Source: Vulcanimicrobiota bacterium (GTDB taxonomy: Bacteria; Vulcanimicrobiota; Vulcanimicrobiia; Vulcanimicrobiales; Vulcanimicrobiaceae). From it: 54,455 bases of DNA. The stretch is from the NCBI GenBank assembly GCA_027315245.1, contig DAHUYK010000056.1, forward strand, positions 1 through 54,455, given 5' to 3'. The notes under the pieces were generated by a model that worked only from the letters and a program-made list of their open reading frames with translations, was not told the DNA's origin and did not search any database. The position numbers and the translations under genes are program-made. Shown here piece after piece: positions 45,996 to 54,241 of the stretch (its first letter is position 1; each line of letters begins with the position of its first letter).

Positions 45996-47282
45996 TTGAA
46001 GCGACTGAGCATCGGGGTCCTGACCGCTCTGCTAGCAGCAGGTTTTGGACTCAACGCGGTCGCCGCTCCGGCCTCTGCAACGCATGGAAACATTGGAACC
46101 AATGCGCTCGCGCAGGCATCGGACCAGGCACCGCCGCCCGACTTCGGCTCTCCGCCGTCGGGGCAAATACCGATCCTCTATAACGATCATCACGTCTACG
46201 CGAAGCCCGACGTTCTGAAGCAGGATCGGGTGCTCGCGGCGCTCGTGCGCCACGGGACGATTCTGATTCCACTGCGTTCGATGTTCGAGCAGATGGGCGC
46301 AACCGTCAGCTACGATCCGGCCACGAGAACGGTCGACGTAAGCAAGGCGGGAGCCGACGTCAAAGTAACCGTCGGAAAGCCCGAAGTGGTGATCAACGGC
46401 GAGACTCGTCCACTGGACGTTCCGCCCATCCTCTATCACGGGATCGTTCTCGTTCCCGTGCGCGTCATCTCCGAGGGCATGGGAGCCTACGTCCTGTGGG
46501 TTCCGGATCGCCACATCGTGGTCGTCCGGTACATTCCGCCGACACCGCCCCCGCCGCCCCCGCCGCCGGCAACGGTACAACCGTCAGCACCGCCGCCGCC
46601 CCCCCCGCCACCCCCGGCGCCATACCACGACGTGTACGTGGCTGGTGACTACATCATCTCACCGAAGGTGTACAACCAGTTCAGCCCCGGGAACACGGCA
46701 AACGACAACAATGGCGGATTCTCGTATCGCCTTCACGGCGCAGCCGAGTTCGATCTTTTGGGCATCCCGTGGATGCTCCAGGGTGACTACCGGCAGATCA
46801 ACTACCCGCACAACTGCGCGGGCATCGCCGATCCCGGATGCTACGTGACGAACATCGGTAGCACCGGCTCGTCGTTCGTTCCGGCGTTCACCGTGCGTGA
46901 CTACGATTTCGATGCGCGGCTCGGCATTCGCGTGCTGACCCCTCGCATCTACATCGGCGTCGGGTACATGTGGCGCTCGAACAACTACGGCTACCCGCGG
47001 GTGAACAACTGGGGCTTCGGCCTATCGAAGCTGCCGGATCTCGATCATCCGTGGAGCTGGTACGGCAGCGCGTGGTACTACCCGAATGTCAAGGGCACGA
47101 CCGGCGCGTACACCCTTGCGTACAACATCCTGAAGTACGACCTCGGTGTATCCTACTCGATTGTCAACACCCCGATCATGATCGAGGCTGGATGGCAAGG
47201 CGAGAGAGGCTATCAGCTCGATGACGCACCCATCGGCACGGTCCAGAACGGTCCGTACTTCGGTGTCGGCATCAAGTTCTAA
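45996..47282 (+). CDS. Secreted stalk-domain (copper amine oxidase N-like) / outer-membrane beta-barrel fusion
   Basis: 428 residues from TTG 45996 with the strongest ribosome-binding site in the window (AGGAGG, 5-nt spacing). Signal peptide MKRLSIGVLTALLAAGFGLN, cleaved near AVAAPASA. Residues ~60-175 form a copper-amine-oxidase N1/stalk domain (ILIPLRSMFEQMGATVSYDP, VTVGKPEVVINGETRPLDVP, VLVPVRVISEGMGAYVLW). A linker with two polyproline runs follows (TPPPPPPPP, APPPPPPPPP). Residues ~215-428 are barrel-like amphipathic strands ending in PYFGVGIKF with terminal phenylalanine. Translation of the proline runs should depend on EF-P. A role as a wall-interacting outer-membrane protein is inference. 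Confidence 0.82.
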   Translation: MKRLSIGVLTALLAAGFGLNAVAAPASATHGNIGTNALAQASDQAPPPDFGSPPSGQIPILYNDHHVYAKPDVLKQDRVLAALVRHGTILIPLRSMFEQMGATVSYDPATRTVDVSKAGADVKVTVGKPEVVINGETRPLDVPPILYHGIVLVPVRVISEGMGAYVLWVPDRHIVVVRYIPPTPPPPPPPPATVQPSAPPPPPPPPPAPYHDVYVAGDYIISPKVYNQFSPGNTANDNNGGFSYRLHGAAEFDLLGIPWMLQGDYRQINYPHNCAGIADPGCYVTNIGSTGSSFVPAFTVRDYDFDARLGIRVLTPRIYIGVGYMWRSNNYGYPRVNNWGFGLSKLPDLDHPWSWYGSAWYYPNVKGTTGAYTLAYNILKYDLGVSYSIVNTPIMIEAGWQGERGYQLDDAPIGTVQNGPYFGVGIKF

Positions 47283-47310
47283 GAACGCGTAAGCGAGTCA
47301 AAGAACGAGC

Positions 47311-47336
47311 GAGCCCCCGGAGTGATCCGGGGGCTC
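47311..47336. terminator. Bidirectional terminator hairpin
   Basis: A perfect 11-bp stem, GAGCCCCCGGA paired with TCCGGGGGCTC, with a GTGA loop. It lies between the convergent stops of the stalk-barrel gene and the proline-rich secreted protein. It is the clearest terminator in the window and should serve both strands, although no long T-run follows. Confidence 0.88.
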
Positions 47337-47342
47337 GTCGAT

Positions 47343-48137
47343 TTACGTGGGCGTCGGTTCCGGCAACGGCGATTCGCTCGGCAACGGCGATTCGCTCGGC
47401 AGCGGCGATTCGCTCGGCAACGGCGTCGCGGTCGGCTGAGGCTGGACGCATGCCGGGGTCATGACGTCGACCTTCGGCTGGCCGGGCGGGGTGGGCGTAG
47501 GCGTCTGAACCGGCGTCGGCAGCGGCGTCGGTGACGGCGCCGGCGTCGGGGTTGGACGGGCCTGATTCGGATTTTGCGTCGGTAACGGCGTCGGGCAGAA
47601 CAGTGGATTCGCAAACCAATGCTCGGTGAAGCCGCGAGCAACGTCGGCACGCAGCACCTTCGCGAAGTACGAGGACGGATAACCGTGAATGACGCGCTGC
47701 ATGTACGCCCATGCAAGCTGCTGGTCTTGCCGCGTGTAGACCTTACGCAGCGCCCGGATCATGAGAAAGTAGCTGCGCGCAAGCTGCGGATCGCCGGGAT
47801 AGCGCTGCTGCCACTGCTGCAGCGCCTCGGCGGCAAACTGCAGGCGGGTCACGAAACCGGCGCTCGTCGTGTACGCGCCCGCTTCGATCGCAATGTCGTG
47901 CGCGGTATTATCGATGCCGAGGTAGCTCAGCTTCATGCGCCCAAAATACTCGTCACCGGGAGCGGAGTGATGGTATTCGTCGCATTGCCCGCGCTGCCAC
48001 TTGCTCGGCAGGGCCGCGCACGGATCTCGTGGTGCGGTGTGCGGCCGGGGAGGGTGTGCCGGTCGGCTCGGTGCGGCGGCAAGCATGCCGGCACAGAAAA
48101 CGGCGAGCGCGCCGACGCTGAAAATCGTGCGATGCAT
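47343..48137 (-). CDS. Secreted proline-rich protein of unknown function
   Basis: 264 residues from ATG 48137, where a signal peptide begins (MHRTIFSVGALAVFCAGMLA). A central helical region of ~110 residues (YFGRMKLSYLGIDNTAHDIA, LQFAAEALQQWQQRYPGDPQ, LARSYFLMIRALRKVYTRQD) looks TPR-like. The C-terminal ~85 residues are low complexity: PTPTPAPSPTPLPTPVQTPT, then SESPLP repeats. I do not recognise a family. It is likely exported, with the proline tail spanning or contacting the envelope. It is convergent with the stalk-barrel gene and divergent from the nitrilase gene across 65 bp. Confidence 0.75.
   Translation of the reverse strand: MHRTIFSVGALAVFCAGMLAAAPSRPAHPPRPHTAPRDPCAALPSKWQRGQCDEYHHSAPGDEYFGRMKLSYLGIDNTAHDIAIEAGAYTTSAGFVTRLQFAAEALQQWQQRYPGDPQLARSYFLMIRALRKVYTRQDQQLAWAYMQRVIHGYPSSYFAKVLRADVARGFTEHWFANPLFCPTPLPTQNPNQARPTPTPAPSPTPLPTPVQTPTPTPPGQPKVDVMTPACVQPQPTATPLPSESPLPSESPLPSESPLPEPTPT
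47362..47430 (-). repeat. 18-bp in-frame tandem repeat (SESPLP)
   Basis: Three copies of GGCAACGGCGATTCGCTC (47362-47379, 47380-47397, and 47398-47415 with one change) plus a partial fourth. On the minus strand each encodes a SESPLP-type hexapeptide at the C-terminus of the secreted protein. Such perfect short repeats usually vary in copy number between strains. Confidence 0.9.
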
Positions 48138-48202
48138 GGCCGCCCCTTCTTCGCGCTCGTCGGCGGGGACCTGCGCGCAGCCGAGCCGAAGTCGCAGCAT
48201 CG

Positions 48203-49483
48203 ATGAAGCGATCTCTTCGCGTCGGCGCGCTGCAGTTGCGCGCACACGATCGCGCGGCATTCCCCTCCGAGTACGGCCGGATCGAGAAGCGCATCGTACG
48301 CCTTGCAGCGCAGACCGATCTCGTCGTCCTCCCGGAGGGCACGATTCCCGGATATGTCCTCGGGGACGATTATGCCGACGACGGCGCCGTCGCACGTGCG
48401 ATCGACTCCCTTGCAGCTATCGCGGCGCGCACGAAAACCGTCATCGTCGCCGGTGCCGCGATCTCGGACCGAGGCGTGCTCTACAATGCAGGTCTCGTGA
48501 TCGATCGCGACGGCAGCGTCGCCGGCCGCGCCGACAAGGTCTTCCTGTGGCACTTCGATCGCCGCTGGTTCGCGCCGGGCGAGCGCATCGCTCCGATTGT
48601 GACGAGCGTCGGTACGATCGGCGTTCTCGTCTGTGCCGACGGCCGAATGCCGGGCATCGCGGCCGCACTCGTCGATGCAGGAGCGGAGATGCTCGCGATG
48701 CCGACGGCATGGGTTTCGAGCGGCCGTACTCCAGGCGTGCTCGAAAACCCGATCGCCGACCTCCTCGGTCCGTTGCGAGCGTACGAAAACGGCGTTCCGT
48801 TCGTGGCGGCAAACAAATGCGGCGTCGAGCGCGAGATGGTGCTGTACTGCGGCAAGAGCCAGATCGTCTCGCCGGACGGCGCTTTCGCTGCCATCGCCGG
48901 TGAACGCGACGAAGAGGAACTCCTGGCAACGGTCACGCTGGGCGAAGCGAATCCTCGGCGCGGGCCTTCCCTAACGATGCAGGAGCGAGTACCGCCTTCG
49001 AGCGGCCATATTCGCGTTGCCGTAAGCGCCGCGCGGCTCCCCTGCGATATCGACGAACGTCTGCGTTACCTCGACGCTCCCGATGTGGTCGCGCCCGGTG
49101 AGCCGCAGCGCCTCGCCGCACTCGACGCGAAAGTGCCCGTCGCCGTCGTCGACGATGCGACGGTCAACGACCCTCACGGCTTGCCGGCGTTACGCCGCAT
49201 TGGGTACCGCGTCTTCGTTTGGAACACGCGCGCGAACGCATGGACCGAGCGTCTCGCGCGCGCGCGTGCCGGCGAAACGCGCACATACGTTATTACCGTC
49301 GACGAAGCCGCTGGCCGCGCCTTCGTCGCCGATCCGGATTACACCGTCGTGTGCGGAACCTTCGGAGACTACCGCATCGCGTCGTGCGCGCTCGATCTCG
49401 CGAAGACGTCGCAGACACTCGTCGTGCCCGGCACCGATGTCGCCGAAGGATTCGAGCGCGTCCATACCTTGACCAGGGCATGA
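48203..49483 (+). CDS. Carbon-nitrogen hydrolase (nitrilase/amidase superfamily)
   Basis: 426 residues. The nitrilase catalytic triad is visible: Glu in VVLPEGTIPGYVL, Lys in GRADKVFLWHF and Cys in IGVLVCADGRMPGIAAALV, with the later ENGVPFVAANKCG stretch. The family hydrolyses amides or N-carbamoyl compounds in the cytoplasm; the substrate is unknown. The last ~150 residues (from about VRVAVSAARLPCD) extend beyond the usual ~270-residue domain and may be a degenerate second copy. It starts the translationally coupled run to tldE, with 4-bp overlap into the propeller gene. Confidence 0.85.
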   Translation: MKRSLRVGALQLRAHDRAAFPSEYGRIEKRIVRLAAQTDLVVLPEGTIPGYVLGDDYADDGAVARAIDSLAAIAARTKTVIVAGAAISDRGVLYNAGLVIDRDGSVAGRADKVFLWHFDRRWFAPGERIAPIVTSVGTIGVLVCADGRMPGIAAALVDAGAEMLAMPTAWVSSGRTPGVLENPIADLLGPLRAYENGVPFVAANKCGVEREMVLYCGKSQIVSPDGAFAAIAGERDEEELLATVTLGEANPRRGPSLTMQERVPPSSGHIRVAVSAARLPCDIDERLRYLDAPDVVAPGEPQRLAALDAKVPVAVVDDATVNDPHGLPALRRIGYRVFVWNTRANAWTERLARARAGETRTYVITVDEAAGRAFVADPDYTVVCGTFGDYRIASCALDLAKTSQTLVVPGTDVAEGFERVHTLTRA

Positions 49484-50685
49484 TGCGACTGCTCTTCGCG
49501 TTTGCCTCCGTGCTCGTACTCTGCGCGTCGCGCCAGCACATGGCGGTCGCGCAGTTCGAGAGCCAAGCGCACGTTCTGCTGCCGGGCAGCAGGTTCTCGC
49601 TGCGCCTCGCACAGAGCGGCGGTGCGCCGACCCGCGCGTTCGCCGTTGGACCTGGGACGATCGTCGGCGGATCCCTCGTGTTTCCAGCCGACGCGCCGCC
49701 GGCACGGACGACGCTCGTCGCGACGAGTGGTAACGCCATCGCCGTGCGCGCGCTTCGCATCGTCGCTCCGCCACGGGGATCGGTCATAGCGGTCGCGTCG
49801 TACGACGACGGCATCGTCTTTCACGATCTCCATACGTTCGCGATGCTCGGAACGCTCGCAACGGGTGGGGCGCCGAGCGACGTCGCGGCGCTGGGCAGAC
49901 ATATCCTCACGACGGACACCGACGGGGCGGCGCTCACCTCCATCGCACTGCAGCCGTGGAACGTTCGCGCCATAAACGGCGTACCGCTCGGCGACGAAAT
50001 CGCGGCCGACCCGCCGCTCCATGCATTTTTCGTCACGGAACGCGATCTCGACGGTAAAGGCGGGGTCGCGCGCGTGTCCGCGGATGGCGCCGTGCGCGAC
50101 GCGGTCACGGGAACGACGGCGGAAGGAATCGTCGTCGACGATCGGCGGCAACGCGTCTATGTTGCCGATGTCAACGACGATTCCGTGGCAGTCGTCGATG
50201 CAGATACGCTGCGCGTCATCGCCCGTATCGGCCATCTTCCGCGCGCGTTCTCACTCGCGCTCTCGAGCGACGGAACGCGGCTGTACGTCGTGTCGAATGA
50301 AGGAACAATGACGCTCTTTGCTCGAGCCGGACGCGTCACCGAAGTCAACGTCGCGAGCAGACCTCACGTCATTGCGAGGAGCGCCGATTTGCCGTTTCCG
50401 GACGGCGTTGCCCTCGACGAACGCGACGGGCGGCTCTTCGTCACCGACGAAGAAGCGAACGCGGTCTATGTTTTGGATCCGCGAACGCTCGCGCAACGAC
50501 GCATCTTGACGACCTGCAAGACACCGTGGAAGCCGGCGTTGGACGCCGAGAGCGATCGCCTCTTCGTCCCGTGCGCTTCGAGCAACGAGGTCGACGCGTT
50601 TGACGCACGAACCTTGACCCGCGTGCACGGAGCACCTTTCCCGACCGGAGGATATCCGCTCGCCGTCTCCGTCGTGAGGCCGTAG
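49480..50685 (+). CDS. Secreted beta-propeller (YVTN/NHL-type) protein
   Basis: 401 residues from ATG 49480 (overlapping the nitrilase stop by 4 bp); the ORF-track start at 49219 is spurious. Signal peptide MRLLFAFASVLVLCASRQHM. Repeated propeller blades: DDRRQRVYVADVNDDSVAVV, LSSDGTRLYVVSNEGTMTLF, DERDGRLFVTDEEANAVYVL and DAESDRLFVPCASSNEVDAF. These resemble YVTN beta-propeller/lactonase-like proteins, commonly binding scaffolds in the envelope. No catalytic site is recognisable. Confidence 0.85.
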   Translation: MMRLLFAFASVLVLCASRQHMAVAQFESQAHVLLPGSRFSLRLAQSGGAPTRAFAVGPGTIVGGSLVFPADAPPARTTLVATSGNAIAVRALRIVAPPRGSVIAVASYDDGIVFHDLHTFAMLGTLATGGAPSDVAALGRHILTTDTDGAALTSIALQPWNVRAINGVPLGDEIAADPPLHAFFVTERDLDGKGGVARVSADGAVRDAVTGTTAEGIVVDDRRQRVYVADVNDDSVAVVDADTLRVIARIGHLPRAFSLALSSDGTRLYVVSNEGTMTLFARAGRVTEVNVASRPHVIARSADLPFPDGVALDERDGRLFVTDEEANAVYVLDPRTLAQRRILTTCKTPWKPALDAESDRLFVPCASSNEVDAFDARTLTRVHGAPFPTGGYPLAVSVVRP

Positions 50686-52799
50686 TGCGCGCGCTCTGCA
50701 CAGCTGCAGCGCTCGCGATACTGCCGGCGCGCGCCTTCGCTGCAACCTTGCCGGCACGCCTCGACCTACAGCCTCCGTTTCCGGCGGTGACGGCGCAGGC
50801 GCCGCAGATCGAACAGGTTGCGCCCGGGATTCAGTACGCGGACTACGAGCTCTGGAGCGATGCCGGACCGATCTCCGTCCACGTCGTCGCCGCGGATCTT
50901 TCCAATCCGGCCGTACGCGTTCGCACGGTCCTCGCGCACGGTGTCCTCACCTCTGCCGGCGAGACGGTGACTGCCATGGCGCAGAGAACCGGTGCCGTTG
51001 CGGGCATCAACGGCGACTACTTCGATATCGGCCAGACGAATCGCCCCACGAACGTCGTCGTCCGTGACGGCACGCTGCTCCTCACGCCGAGCGACCGCTA
51101 CGCGCTCGTCGTGCTCGACTCTGCCAGCGCGCACTTTGCCCAGCTCGTCTTCAAGGGATCGGTCCTCATCGGTTCGCAACAGTTCGCACTCGACGCTATC
51201 AACCGGCGCCCGGCTCGCGCGGGTGCGATGACGCTGCTCACGCCCGCCTTCGGTCCGGTTCCGACGAACCGCGCGATGACGCTCGTTCGGCTCACGCCGA
51301 CCGCCGGCACTCCCCCGCTCGCAACGTATCGAGTCGACGGCCCAGCGCTCGGCGAAGCGAGCGCACCCGCGGGATACTATCTCGCGGCAGCATCGGACGC
51401 CGGCGGCAACATCAGTTTGCCCGCTGCGGGTGAGGCGGTGTCGTTTACAGGCGATTTGACGCCGATTCCACTGACGACGATCGCGGATGCAGTCGGCGGC
51501 GGCCCGCTCATTCTCTACAATGGAGCGTGGTACGACGATGCGAGCGGCCCCGGAGATGCGTTCGATCCTCGGGCTCCTTGCTCCGGAGCGGCACTCGAAA
51601 ACGACGGAACACTGCTGCTCGTCGAAGTCGACGGCCGGCAGACGCAGCGCAGTATTGGCCTCTCTCGTCCCGAGCTTTCGGCGCTCATGCGCGCGCTCGG
51701 CGCGGACGACGGCATCGCGCTCGACGGAGGCGGCTCTTCGACCCTCGCAGTGCAGCTCTTAGGCGAGTCGGAGCCCGTGCTCGTCAGTTCGCCGTCGGAC
51801 GGCGCGGAGCGATCCATCGCCGACGGAATCTTTCTCTACAACGTCGCGCCGGCGGGCCCCGCGATACGATTGGTCGCGTCGCCCGAGACGATTCGGGCCA
51901 TGCCGGGTGCGCAGGTCGCCATGCACGTCACCGCGGTCGACGCGAACGATCGCGCGTCGCGCATCACGGCACCGCTCGAGGCCGTCGTCGAACCGTCGTC
52001 GCTCGGGAGCGTCGTCGGCGATCGCTTCGTCGCACGTGCGAGCGGCAACGGTTCAATTCAACTCCGTTCCGCTTCATTGACGGGCAGCGTCCCGCTCGAA
52101 GTAACATCGGAACCTGCGAGGCTCGTCCTTTCGCCGCCGGATCCCGACGTCGATCCGCACGCAACGCTCGAGCTCCACGCCCGCGCATTCGATGCAACCG
52201 GCTTCCGGCTTACGCTTCCGGCCCGCCTGCCGTGGAGAGCGTCAGGCGGCATGATCGACACCTTCGGACGATTCGTGGCCGGTGAGGACGCGGCCGACGT
52301 CCGTCTCGAACTCGGCAGACGCGCAGCCCTCGTTCATGTCACAGTCGGGAGCCATGAGGTTCCGCTCGAAGGCTTTCTATCGGCTCTGCATTTCCTATCC
52401 TCTCCGGCAGGCGGGCCCGGAAGCGCAACTGCAGACCCGTCGTGCTCGGAGTGTCTGCGTCTGACGTACTCGCTGGCAAGCAATGAGCGCGCGGCATACG
52501 CGATCGTCGAAAATCCGTTGCCGCTGGGGGCGGTAGGCCTGAGCTTCGACGTCAACGGCAACGCTAGCAGCGCAGAGCTGCGCGTCGCGCTGCGCAGTGG
52601 CGCCGGCGAGGAGGTTCTCTTCTCGGCCGTGGCGCTCGACCGAAGCGGCCTGCGTCACGTGACCGTTCGCTTTCCGCAAGGTTTGGCCCAACCGTTGCGC
52701 TTGATCGGGTTCTACGCGATTGCAAAGCATGCGTCGCAGACCGAAGCGGGAGCGGTGAGGATCGCGAACGTACGCGTCCTCGTTGCGGGCTCGCGATGA
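50685..52799 (+). CDS. Phosphodiester glycosidase (NAGPA) domain protein
   Basis: 704 residues from GTG 50685, which overlaps the preceding stop by 1 bp (TAGTG). Signal peptide RALCTAAALAILPARAFAA. Residues ~40-390 are a NAGPA-family domain: AGINGDYFDIGQTNRPTNVV, ADAVGGGPLILYNG, LLLVEVDGRQTQRSIGLSRP and the active-site-like ALGADDGIALDGGGSSTLAV. The family cleaves glycosyl phosphodiesters, in bacteria often of wall teichoic acid or exopolysaccharide type. The C-terminal half holds Ig-like segments and a final jelly-roll-like region (LRLTYSLASNERAAYAIVEN), perhaps carbohydrate binding. The substrate is unknown. Confidence 0.87.
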   Translation: MRALCTAAALAILPARAFAATLPARLDLQPPFPAVTAQAPQIEQVAPGIQYADYELWSDAGPISVHVVAADLSNPAVRVRTVLAHGVLTSAGETVTAMAQRTGAVAGINGDYFDIGQTNRPTNVVVRDGTLLLTPSDRYALVVLDSASAHFAQLVFKGSVLIGSQQFALDAINRRPARAGAMTLLTPAFGPVPTNRAMTLVRLTPTAGTPPLATYRVDGPALGEASAPAGYYLAAASDAGGNISLPAAGEAVSFTGDLTPIPLTTIADAVGGGPLILYNGAWYDDASGPGDAFDPRAPCSGAALENDGTLLLVEVDGRQTQRSIGLSRPELSALMRALGADDGIALDGGGSSTLAVQLLGESEPVLVSSPSDGAERSIADGIFLYNVAPAGPAIRLVASPETIRAMPGAQVAMHVTAVDANDRASRITAPLEAVVEPSSLGSVVGDRFVARASGNGSIQLRSASLTGSVPLEVTSEPARLVLSPPDPDVDPHATLELHARAFDATGFRLTLPARLPWRASGGMIDTFGRFVAGEDAADVRLELGRRAALVHVTVGSHEVPLEGFLSALHFLSSPAGGPGSATADPSCSECLRLTYSLASNERAAYAIVENPLPLGAVGLSFDVNGNASSAELRVALRSGAGEEVLFSAVALDRSGLRHVTVRFPQGLAQPLRLIGFYAIAKHASQTEAGAVRIANVRVLVAGSR

Positions 52800-54241
52800 G
52801 CGACGCTGCGGCCGCGCGCATTCTCGACACCGCCGCATCGTGCGGCGCGCAGTTCGCGGACGTGCGTTTTGAAACGGCGCGCAGCGAACGGGTCGAGGTG
52901 AGAAACGGCATCGTCGCGGCGCTTGCCGACTCCACGTCGAGCGGCTACGGCGTGCGTGCACTCGTCGACGGCTCCTGGGGCTTTGCGGCGAGCGACGATG
53001 CAAGCGACGCGGCGCTCGATGCCACCGCGGCACGTGCCTGCGCGATCGCGCGGGCCGGCGCGGCCATTGCACGCCGGCGCGTCGGCTTTCCGCCGCCGCG
53101 AGCGTACGTCGATTCGTATGTGACGCCCGTTACACGCGATCCGGCCTCCGTGCCGCTCGGCGAGCGTGTGGCGATGTTGCTCGAAGCGGAGCGCCTGCTG
53201 CACGTGCAGCAGAGCATCGCCGTGGGACGCTCATGGATCGATCTCTGGAGCACCGTTAAAACGCTGTACAGTTCGGCGGGAACGCGTATCGACCAGCGCA
53301 TCGTACAGACGGGCTGCGGAATCCAGGCACTCGCCGTGGGAGACGGCGACGCGCAGACGCGAACGTTCCCGGGTGACATCGGTCTCTATCAGTCGGGAGG
53401 ATGGGAGATCGTGGACCGCGCGAACCTCGTCGCCAACGCGCAACGCATCGGCGAGGAAGCCGCCGCACTTCTAGGTGCACCGCAATGCCCTAGCGGAACG
53501 TTCGATCTCGTGCTCGGCGGGTCGCAAGTTTCATTGCAGATTCACGAGTCGTGCGGACACCCCGCAGAACTCGACCGCGTCATGGGATGGGAGGCGAACT
53601 TTTCAGGTACGAGCTTTCTCGAACTCGATCAACTGGGCTGCCTCCGCTACGGATCACCCGCCGTGACGATCGTCATCGACAACACCATGCCGCTCGGCAT
53701 GGCAACCTGCGGCTACGACGACGAAGGGACGAAGTCCGGCGTCTTCGATATCGTGCGCGGTGGCATCCTCGCGGGTTATGAGATGAGCAACGACACCGCG
53801 CGCGCAATCGGCCGCGAATCGAATGCGTGCGTGCGCGCACAGGGCTGGTCGTTTGCGCCGATGATCCGCATGTGCAATCTCAGCCTGCTGCCCGGAGACA
53901 CTCCCTTCGATCGTCTCTTCGACGACGTCCGAGACGGCATCTACATGGAGAGTAACCGCTCGTGGTCGATCGACGACCGCCGCCTGAACTTTCAGTTCGG
54001 CTGCGAAATCGGCTGGGAAATCAAGAACGGCAAACGCGGCCGCATGCTCAAGAATCCAACCTATGCCGGCATGACGCCCGCCTTCTGGAACTCATGCGAC
54101 GCCGTCGGCGACGCGGCGTCGTGGTTCGCATGGGGCACGCCGAACTGCGGCAAGGGCGAGCCCATGCAAGTGGGCCGCACGACGCAGGCCGCCGCGCCTG
54201 CTCGCTTCCGGAATATCGCAGTCGGAGTCGGCTACTCATGA
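52796..54241 (+). CDS. tldD: TldD-family metalloprotease
   Basis: 481 residues. The zinc-binding HExxxH motif is in LQIHESCGHPAELDRVMGWE, within a TldD-like context (FDLVLGGSQVSLQIH, VTIVIDNTMPLGMATCGYDD, DIVRGGILAGYEMSNDTARA). The E. coli TldD motif is HEAVGHGLEGD, so this is a divergent subfamily member. TldD-TldE heterodimers cleave unfolded peptides and mature some RiPPs such as microcin B17. The partner gene follows with 4-bp overlap, and NAGPA overlaps upstream by 4 bp. Confidence 0.92.
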   Translation: MSDAAAARILDTAASCGAQFADVRFETARSERVEVRNGIVAALADSTSSGYGVRALVDGSWGFAASDDASDAALDATAARACAIARAGAAIARRRVGFPPPRAYVDSYVTPVTRDPASVPLGERVAMLLEAERLLHVQQSIAVGRSWIDLWSTVKTLYSSAGTRIDQRIVQTGCGIQALAVGDGDAQTRTFPGDIGLYQSGGWEIVDRANLVANAQRIGEEAAALLGAPQCPSGTFDLVLGGSQVSLQIHESCGHPAELDRVMGWEANFSGTSFLELDQLGCLRYGSPAVTIVIDNTMPLGMATCGYDDEGTKSGVFDIVRGGILAGYEMSNDTARAIGRESNACVRAQGWSFAPMIRMCNLSLLPGDTPFDRLFDDVRDGIYMESNRSWSIDDRRLNFQFGCEIGWEIKNGKRGRMLKNPTYAGMTPAFWNSCDAVGDAASWFAWGTPNCGKGEPMQVGRTTQAAAPARFRNIAVGVGYS

